Positions 31,737-38,102 of a stretch of DNA of 38,102 nucleotides are shown piece by piece. Within the stretch, counting starts at the first letter, position 1, and each line of letters begins with the position of its first letter. A program made the position numbers and the translations under genes. The notes beneath the pieces were generated by a model. That model searched no databases and was not told where the DNA came from. It was given only the letters and a program-made list of their open reading frames with translations. Source of the stretch: Paramacrobiotus metropolitanus (Eukaryota; Tardigrada; Eutardigrada; Parachela; Macrobiotidae); contig NW_026570580.1 in the NCBI RefSeq assembly GCF_019649055.1, forward strand, positions 1 through 38,102, in the 5' to 3' direction.

Positions 31737-34700
31737 AATAACTTTGCAAGGGCGCGAAGCCCCAAGTTTTTTTCCACTTTCTCGGCGTCAATAGATACAC
31801 CTTCTCGAAGTAAAAATTCTTCCATATACAGCTTCTCTTCTTCGGTTTTAACATTAGAGGCCAGCCGCTGGCCTCCGTTTTAATTTCAAGAAATGCTGGA
31901 TGTACTCTTTAAATAAGCCTTCGCGAGAACTCGGAAAATGCCAAATTTCGTAGACTTTATCACCGTATATCCAGGGATAGTGCCTTAATGATTTCCACAG
32001 AGCACCAGACGCCCGTAAGTGATCTTTCGGCGTCTGTGTGATGACAGCTAGAATTTTGCTGCGTCTCAGCACATAGCCGGCATAGCGGAAAAGTTAATTT
32101 TTCAGTACGATAGGGTAGAACTGGTAACCATAGACATTTGGGCGGTAGAATCGTCAGGTAAAATAGTCCGAAGTAATTTTCCAAATTTGCATCAAAGTCC
32201 GCAGTAATTCGCACGTGGGCCAACTGGATATCTCTTCCGCGAATTTACAAAGGATATTCCGAAATGACATCGGCAAACCTAAACAACACCTATCAATAAA
32301 ATCAAGATTATAATCCTTTCTTAACTAATTGTACCGTATTTGTTCTCCGCTCGCATTTATAATGCAACCGTGTCCCGTTGGTCCGGCCTCCATATAGAGC
32401 ATCGCGGGGTTGAAGAGGTGCGTGAACATGAATATCTTTTAGTGTTTCACGAAAATCCTCATCCTCTGCCAATTTCTGGTCGTACTCGCTTTCCCAAATT
32501 TTAATAACAGAGTATCCCATTTGCTCAAGGGCGATTTCTCGCTGGACGGTTGCCGCATGCAAATTCTCCATCGTTTGCTTGAGATGAGGATTTACAAATG
32601 TGCCGTGGTTGCGGGATTGCCGTGCCAGTAGTCGCCATAGAATTCGTAAATATTTCCGCTTCTTCGTCATAACCGTCCACGTAATATTTTCCAATCTTTC
32701 TCTTGCAGTGCTTTGCCTTCCGTCATTTCAATGTAGCACAACCATTTACCACATTTGACTGACTGCGTGCGCTGACTAGGGTTTTTCACAATTGCAATAA
32801 GGTTTTTTCCAGTATCCGTGCGCGCCAGAAAAATGGCATATACCCGCAATTGTTAGCGCTGAAGTAAATGGGCAAAGCCCACCTGAAATACCCATGAACA
32901 ACTTTCGGAATTCTTGAGAGCAAACGCGTAAGGTGCTAACATCTTGCTTGCAGTATTTGACGAGCTCCTCGTTGACATTGTACTTTCCTTTTTTTCTGCG
33001 ATCTTTCGATAAAAACTTTGATAAAGTCTTTTCTTTCTTTGTTATTCATCAAGCTGTAATTGAATTCCTCCCTCTTAGGATAGGGATAATTTTGCCAAAA
33101 TTTTCTGGGCGATTGACGGATGAGGGAATTTACCTTTTGCTCTGTCTCCGAACGCTTGAGCCCAAGCGTCTAACGATTGGGGATTGTAATTCAAAGTATC
33201 ACGAAATTTTATGCCAAATTCAGGAACATCTAGTTGCATAATTTTGAGCCGTTCATTATCAGCTTTGAACTATCCCATTTTTAGTAACCATTTCAGAACA
33301 AAAAAACCGTCGAACGCTCGAAGATTATGGGCCAAGACGTAGAAGTTTTAAATAATCCGGAAAATAAAAACTCGCAAAATTCTGTTGTTATATCCGGCCA
33401 ATATCGCACGAGTCAGCAGGAAATCCATTCCTGGCCGTTGTCGTTTTGAAGAACGGCCAGGTTCGAATAAAATGCCCGTTTCCGGACACGGGTATGTCTC
33501 AAAATCGAAATAGAGAAACTGGGCCTGTTCGTGCTTTTCGAGATCCTGGTCCGTCAGGACTTCGGGCTCAATGTAGCAGACGTGGTCATTTGATACGTGT
33601 TTTTGCACACCGCAAAAAAATCTCACCGCACACGTGGTCCGTGGTACGAAAACTCTGGAGACAAATGATTGGCAAGATGGACAGACAAATAACGTTTGAC
33701 ATACCGTAATCCCGTTTTTCCCGAGCCAGCAGCGCGATGATGATTGAAACACTCCTCACCGTAAAATGTTCGGCAGCAGTCCGAACAGTATATTCTTTCT
33801 TCTCCAGGATTACATTCAAATCGCAGGCATTGTTTGCAACGGTATTGGCATCGATGGCGATTTTATGATCGTATCCGCGATTGCAACGGTCGCACCAGTA
33901 CGATGTTTTGAACCAAGCCGGCAGGCTTTTCAAGACATCAAAATGGTTACTATGATGTAGCAAACGAATCTTTTTTTTCGGCATATTCGCCGGCATAGAC
34001 GATCGTATTGAGGTGGTCGACACTCGTTATCAGGATTTGGTAGTCCGGTAAGGCCAGTTGAAACTGTTGAACGTCTTCCAGTATATTGTCGAAGATCCAG
34101 TCCTGCGTTAGCAATGAGTTCTTTAGCCATTTTTGTCTGCAGCGTTCTGTCGGAAGCCGTACAGAGTTTTTTTAGTGATACGCGTTCGTACAGCGGTATA
34201 TTGTCATCTGCGAGGGCCTTAGCTATAACAAGCGCACGAGCCAAACAGAGGTTATCTGAATTACGAACAGGTATTACGCTCCTCATGGTCTCCAGCTTTT
34301 TGCAATAATAAAGGAACATCGTATCGACAGGATCCAGCGGGAAGGTTGGAATGGTGGATTTCCAGCTCAAAAGAATCATCCAGTACAAATTCTTGATTGG
34401 AATTGAGTACGCGGGAAACTTCTTTCATCAATCGCGCAACGGTTAGCTGATCACGACGAATGAAAGGTGTGTGAATAGGGTACGAGAGGTGACGGCTATG
34501 CAACTTGATTCTTACCCGCTCGTGATCTGGGATGTCAGTAAGGATTTCATTTAAAATTTCGTTCAAAATGGCTGTTATGACATCGGGAATCTCAGCAAAA
34601 GGAATATGACTGAGGCGATGAACTTTGCACGCAAATCTTTACACGTCATCTGATAACGGCGATTGTAAAATCGTTTATCGGTTTCAACACGAAAAGTTCT

Positions 34701-34826
34701 TTATATGAAGCGGGTCTTCGGTAACATCGTCATCATCAACAGCATTAGTATCGTTATCATTATTATTAGAATCAACTGAATCAGCAGCGTCAGCAGCTAT
34801 GCGAGGCATTTTTGCAAGCAGAAAGG

Positions 34827-36150
34827 TCACAGCAACTGGTTCTTAATGACAGAAAAGTGTTCCTGACACTGCTTCACAAATTCTAACTCATCTGACTTTA
34901 TATCAACACAATTTTTTATGGTATCGCCAGATCTGATACGTACAGACATGGCTGAGTCATCAGAGGCAGTCGTAGTACGGTTTTCATGAACAAAAGCTGC
35001 TTGGGTATTGGACGTGGTGTCGATAATGCACCAAGATAGGGTTTCCGGATGCGCATTGGCGGTGGAGGCGGAGACTGTTTTCTGGCGGTACTTTGCAAAA
35101 GCAGGCGTATTGGTCCATTCTACAATCTTTTCCAGAATATCCATTCCGACAACCAGTTCATTGCACCGCGTATTTTTATGGCGGGCAATAACAAACTGTA
35201 CGTTGGATTTTTTATGCAACCGGTAAAAAGCCATGAAAGGATTATTGGATCCTTTTCTGACAAAGATGCTATACGCATCGCGGTACTGTGAATAACTTCG
35301 GAAGGTCCTATCGTCCCGTTTATCAGTAAAGGTCTGGTAGAGCCAGTCCACGGATTTAGCGTTTGCTAATCTGACACGCTTGGCAGGTGGCACGAGATAC
35401 TGGTCCCCAGAATCCGCTGGCGCTGCAGTAACAGTATCTACAGAATAAATAATGTAAATAATCAAAAAAGAGTTAAGGATCAGGATAAGAAACTTACTTT
35501 TTGACGATGATGGAAGTGCAGAGGTACTGGGTCCAGCAACTTCAGCAGTCGGAGATGTAGTGACAACAGAGAACGGAACGGAAAGCGGTGCTGTTGAAAC
35601 CGACAGCGACTGATCTGTGATGGGTAATGGATCGGGAAGTTGTTGATCACCAGGTAGAGCTGTAGGTTGCTGCAGAGTGTTATGTGGCGACAGAATAATG
35701 TAGAGATGGCGCTGCTTGTAGTATTCGTAGCGGGCAATATATCCTTGCACTGGATCAATGCCTGCAATATATATATACCTTTGGAAAATAAGTTGCAATA
35801 ACAAACAAAGCATAAGACTCGCTTTTTAAGTCTTCCAGGCGGCCATATAATGGTGTTAAACGGAATATCTGGTCACCCACCGCAACATGAAAATGAAACT
35901 TGAGGCGTATGTTGTTGCTGCTGCTGCTGGCACAGAAATAAAAATTGTGTAGATACCGTGGTGGCAGATTTCCGCACCAGTTGCTTCATCTATAAAATTA
36001 AAGAGTTTCTCAGCTATAAATTAAGTGAACGAGATGATAAAAACTTTTAACCTTTAAAAATCGGCTGAATGGGTGGTGGAGACCACGGACTTGATTGAAG
36101 GTGTAGTTCTGGCTGTTGCTGTTGTTGCTGTTGTTGTTGTTGTTGTTGCG
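34827..36150 (-). CDS. Unknown gene with poly-Q and Ser/Pro-rich parts
   Basis: The stop codon lies at 34827, only about 17 bp from the polymerase ATG. The main part (34827-35813) includes a 60-nt intron (35497-35438, A|GTAAGTTT ... CTGTAG, phase 1) that is also open in frame. The C-terminal 170 residues look globular ('SVDWLYQTFTDKRDDRTF', 'SNVQFVIARHKNTRC'). The middle is Ser/Thr/Pro-rich. Upstream, coding continues on the minus strand to about 36150 in other frames: a segment containing 'LPPRYLHNFYFC' and 'GRLEDLKSESYALF', and an exon with an 11-Gln run (CAA/CAG, about 36105-36145) after a TTGTTGTAG acceptor. A frame slip occurs in the (TA)n run near 35775. I recognise no family. Position and spacing suggest it belongs to the same element as the polymerase. 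Confidence 0.55.
35438..35497 (-). other. 60-nt intron in the poly-Q gene
   Basis: Minus strand AAAA|GTAAGTTTCTT ... TATTCTGTAG|ATACTG, phase 1 on both sides. Being a multiple of three and free of stops, it leaves an open frame when retained. Confidence 0.55.
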
Positions 36151-36483
36151 TAACTACAACAAATTTATATTTCAACAACTGTACAAAAATTTTTGCGTTT
36201 AATCATAACCAAAGCACTTGGTGTCGGAGTCGTAAGAACAATATGGCCCTGCAGCTAAAGTTCCAGGTCACTTAAAACTTTATCTCATAGAGCCCCGCCA
36301 TCAAACGCATTAAGATCATCCATTATCCATTACGTTCAAACAATCAACTAAGAATGAAAGCAAGTTGAGAAAAGGGAAAGGAGGATAAAACTATCACAGT
36401 TATATAGTATCAGCAGAATGCAGCTGCTACATTTTGCAGTGCAACATTCTGTCACACACAATTTTCCAGAACAGCAAAATGTA

Positions 36484-37821
36484 TCAAGTAAAATAAAGTG
36501 ACGTGACGGCTTCAACAGGCTGACGGCAGTACGGGCAGAGGCTTCCTCGGTCTAGGGTCGCTTTGGCGCACTGTCCGCACATGACCAAATGCTTACACGG
36601 ACTGATCAGCGTGTTGGCATACCGCGACAGACAGATTTTACATTTCAACTGCTCAACGGTGTGGGCATCGTCTCCGACGGGTACTTCGGTGGCATAGTGC
36701 AAAAAATGCTTTTGCTCCAAAAAATCGGCGTTGTGGAACTCCACCGCTTCTTCCAATTCCTCCCAAAAAATAGAAACGGCCCTTCTTCTTGGCCTTAGCG
36801 GCATCAATTTGGTCTTGACTGAAGCCAACGAGCCGTGCTTTGTTTTCCAAAACTGTCATACCTACATATTATTATTATTATTAAAAAATAAAAGTAACAA
36901 ACAGATGAAACCCACCTTGTATTCCAATGTCGGTAACAGGGGACTTGCAAGCTCGTATAACATCGTTGATGAACCGTTTGCCTTTTACATTCATCAGATA
37001 TGCACAGGCTGGTGATTGGCGGGCATGTTCAATCCATGGTTCCAGATCCAGCGGCAATCCAGAAATGAAGACATAGCAGTAAAACAGCGTACAGCATCCG
37101 GGCATACCGAAACTCCCGGCACAGTAAGACCTGCGTAATAATAAAACCCATTGTCCTGTAATAACGGGCGACCGGAAGCGCGAAGCGCTCCGGTCGACGT
37201 TGTTTACCGCGTCCGACACATTAGCCAAATGTGTCGGCAGCGAGCAACGGGGCCCCCACCCCCCTTCGCCTGGTTTAACTGTTCGACCAGCAATCGTGAG
37301 TTGTTTTTCTTGTCAACTTGATAGCCAAAAGAATGTTTTGTTGTAAAGCTCACCGCAGTTGTAGAATCCAGCTTCGGCCAGCTTGTACACCGCGTTTTTT
37401 TTCTTCGGCCACGGTCTGTCGTCAGCGAAAACGCCCGCGCATACATGGTGTTATACTTTGCGCAGTCGGGATTGTTTGGTGGTGAATGGTTGTACTCAAT
37501 GTTGTCCTGATCGTAATCCATCCGCAGCCCGTTGCATTCCACCCACATCTGTGGAAGTTATCTTTAACTGCTTTGCCAAAGCATGGATTCTTGCACGGTG
37601 TTCGATAGATGCCCAGACATGTCCCCTCAATCTCACAGCAGTAAACACAACGGATCTGGTGCTGGATCCCCGTGCAGTACCAGCCCAGTTCGGCGTACTT
37701 TTCGCCACTTCGAGGGTAATTTTACCCCACAACCACGAAATGTTTCAATGCGATTCTCAACACTTTCGGCTGGATAGCGCGGATCCCCACGAGGGCCAAA
37801 AGCACTTGCAAAACCGTCCAT
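36484..37821 (-). pseudogene. Inhibitor-of-apoptosis-like protein (BIR repeats + RING)
   Basis: Minus strand, ATG at 37821, stop at 36484. A first BIR is recognisable as 'ESVENRIETFRG' (37.75 kb), a Gly-Trp-Tyr/C-x2-C core in a second frame (about 37.7-37.65 kb) and 'HSPPNNPDC' in a third (about 37.46 kb). A second BIR shows a 'GFYYYAGL' core after a TTATTACAG acceptor (about 37.16 kb) and, in another frame, 'PWIEHARQSPACAYL' with the H-x6-C zinc pair (about 37.03 kb). A 54-nt intron (36915-36862, phase 1) leads to the last exon, with a C-terminal RING: C-x2-C, C-x-H-x3-C-x2-C, C-x2-C ('CKICLSRY', 'PCKHLVMCGQC', 'CPYC'). BIR-RING proteins bind caspases and act as E3 ligases. Single-base frame breaks occur in both BIRs and near 36775, so it is dead or mis-sequenced. 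Confidence 0.75.
37169..37196. repeat. Short GC hairpin in the BIR gene
   Basis: CGACCGGA-AGCGC and GCGCTCCGGTCG pair around GAA, with one unpaired A. It lies between the two BIR-coding parts, probably within an intron. Confidence 0.5.
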
Positions 37822-37865
37822 TGTTCTGTTAGCGTGTAGCCGTGCGTGCGTGCGTGTGTGCTCTG

Positions 37866-37878
37866 CTCTACGGTTTTA
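37866..37878 (-). promoter_or_regulatory. TATA box of the BIR/RING gene
   Basis: TTTATAAAACCG on the minus strand, about 50 nt before the ATG at 37821. The box resembles the TATAAAACCGCC box of the secreted protein genes. Confidence 0.5.
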
Positions 37879-38102
37879 TAAAGCCCAGTGTGAACAACAA
37901 AATGCTGAGCAACAAATTGCTGAACCGGATTTTGTGGTCAGGGTGTTTAGTGTATTTGATTATTATAAATACAGGCTTCTAATTCCAACTCGTTTTCATT
38001 ATTCTTCCTGACACTTTTAGTTAGTCTACCTGATCTTCTGATATACCATGACTATCTGCCTTCCTGCCAAACGCGGTTTCGTACCCGATAAACTGATCTT
38101 GT

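Larger units (their letters stand above)
31036..34809 (-). pseudogene. PolB: Family B DNA polymerase, Polinton/adintovirus type, broken
   Basis: Starting at an ATG at 34809 with an acidic N-terminus (Asp/Asn run), the gene runs about 3.7 kb to near 31036. In order: a Polinton-type N-terminal region (34.6-33.9 kb); a Cys/His segment ('WCDRCNRGYDHK'); the exonuclease motif 'FLYFDFETYPC' (D-x-E) near 33.5 kb; 'LQPRDALYGGRTNG' (32.4 kb); 'CHHTDAERSLTGVW' (32.0 kb); 'FTTAHARLHLY' and the catalytic 'YFDTDS' (31330-31313); and 'GKHVCKVKGFTLNRT' (31.1 kb). This combination is typical of protein-primed polymerases of Polintons/Mavericks and related viruses, which copy linear DNA. Two spliceosomal introns (31736-31661 and 31460-31398) have matching phases. 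The frame breaks repeatedly, and an in-frame TAA sits at 32247-32245, so this copy is presumably inactive unless the assembly is faulty. Confidence 0.85.

Noticed and set aside
32933-33241. Plus-strand frame of 102 codons
   Set aside because: It lies opposite the DNA polymerase coding region and shows no family features.
1-38102. CRISPR array, tRNA or rRNA genes, bacterial operons
   Set aside because: The sequence is eukaryotic with introns. The only regular short repeats are minisatellites, and no tRNA or rRNA core was recognisable by eye.

Overview
This window is nuclear DNA of an animal, most likely a small invertebrate. Genes are sparse and split by short introns (about 50-250 nt, some longer) with GT..AG borders and pyrimidine-rich acceptors. 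TATA boxes and AATAAA signals are visible, and much of the sequence is transposon-derived. I cannot name the species. The gene families look lineage-specific; a tardigrade-like animal is a guess.

Left third (1-12 kb): a decayed CACTA/EnSpm (TNP2-type) transposase at 0.3-2.9 kb, followed by a two-exon gene of unknown function, a small RING-like protein (5.2 kb), and a well-supported four-exon Cys-rich gene (7.0-8.4 kb) whose upstream flank carries a foldback element. A perfect 66-bp palindrome lies near 8.95 kb. A gag-only LTR retrotransposon on the minus strand, with two nearly identical LTRs, fills 9.63-11.93 kb.

Middle (12-26.9 kb): an inferred five-exon gene (13.6-17.2 kb) joins an unrecognised N-terminal domain to an F-box-like and repeat-like C-terminal half. 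Its third intron holds two foldback elements. A broken paralogue of its first exon lies at 26.5 kb. Between them is a tandem segmental duplication, roughly 17.2-20.4 kb against 21.9-24.4 kb. It carries two nearly identical two-exon genes for small secreted Cys-containing proteins, each with a TATA box and conserved upstream repeats, one of them a 39-bp palindrome. A TAGGTTTCT-type minisatellite between inverted Ser/Gln-type repeats lies at 25.8-26.15 kb.

Right third (27-38 kb): a virus-like gene block. Three minus-strand genes are packed nose to tail: a BIR/RING inhibitor-of-apoptosis-like gene, a poly-Q/Ser-Pro-rich gene of unknown function, and a protein-primed-type family B DNA polymerase of the Polinton/Maverick (adintovirus) kind. 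Only about 17 bp separate the last two. All three have frame breaks, and the polymerase also has a nonsense codon, yet they keep spliceosomal introns with matching phases. Three small genes next to them (27.4, 28.9 and 30.4 kb) may belong to the same element. I found no integrase, packaging ATPase, protease, capsid gene or terminal repeats, so this is a partial or eroded element, or a host locus built from one.
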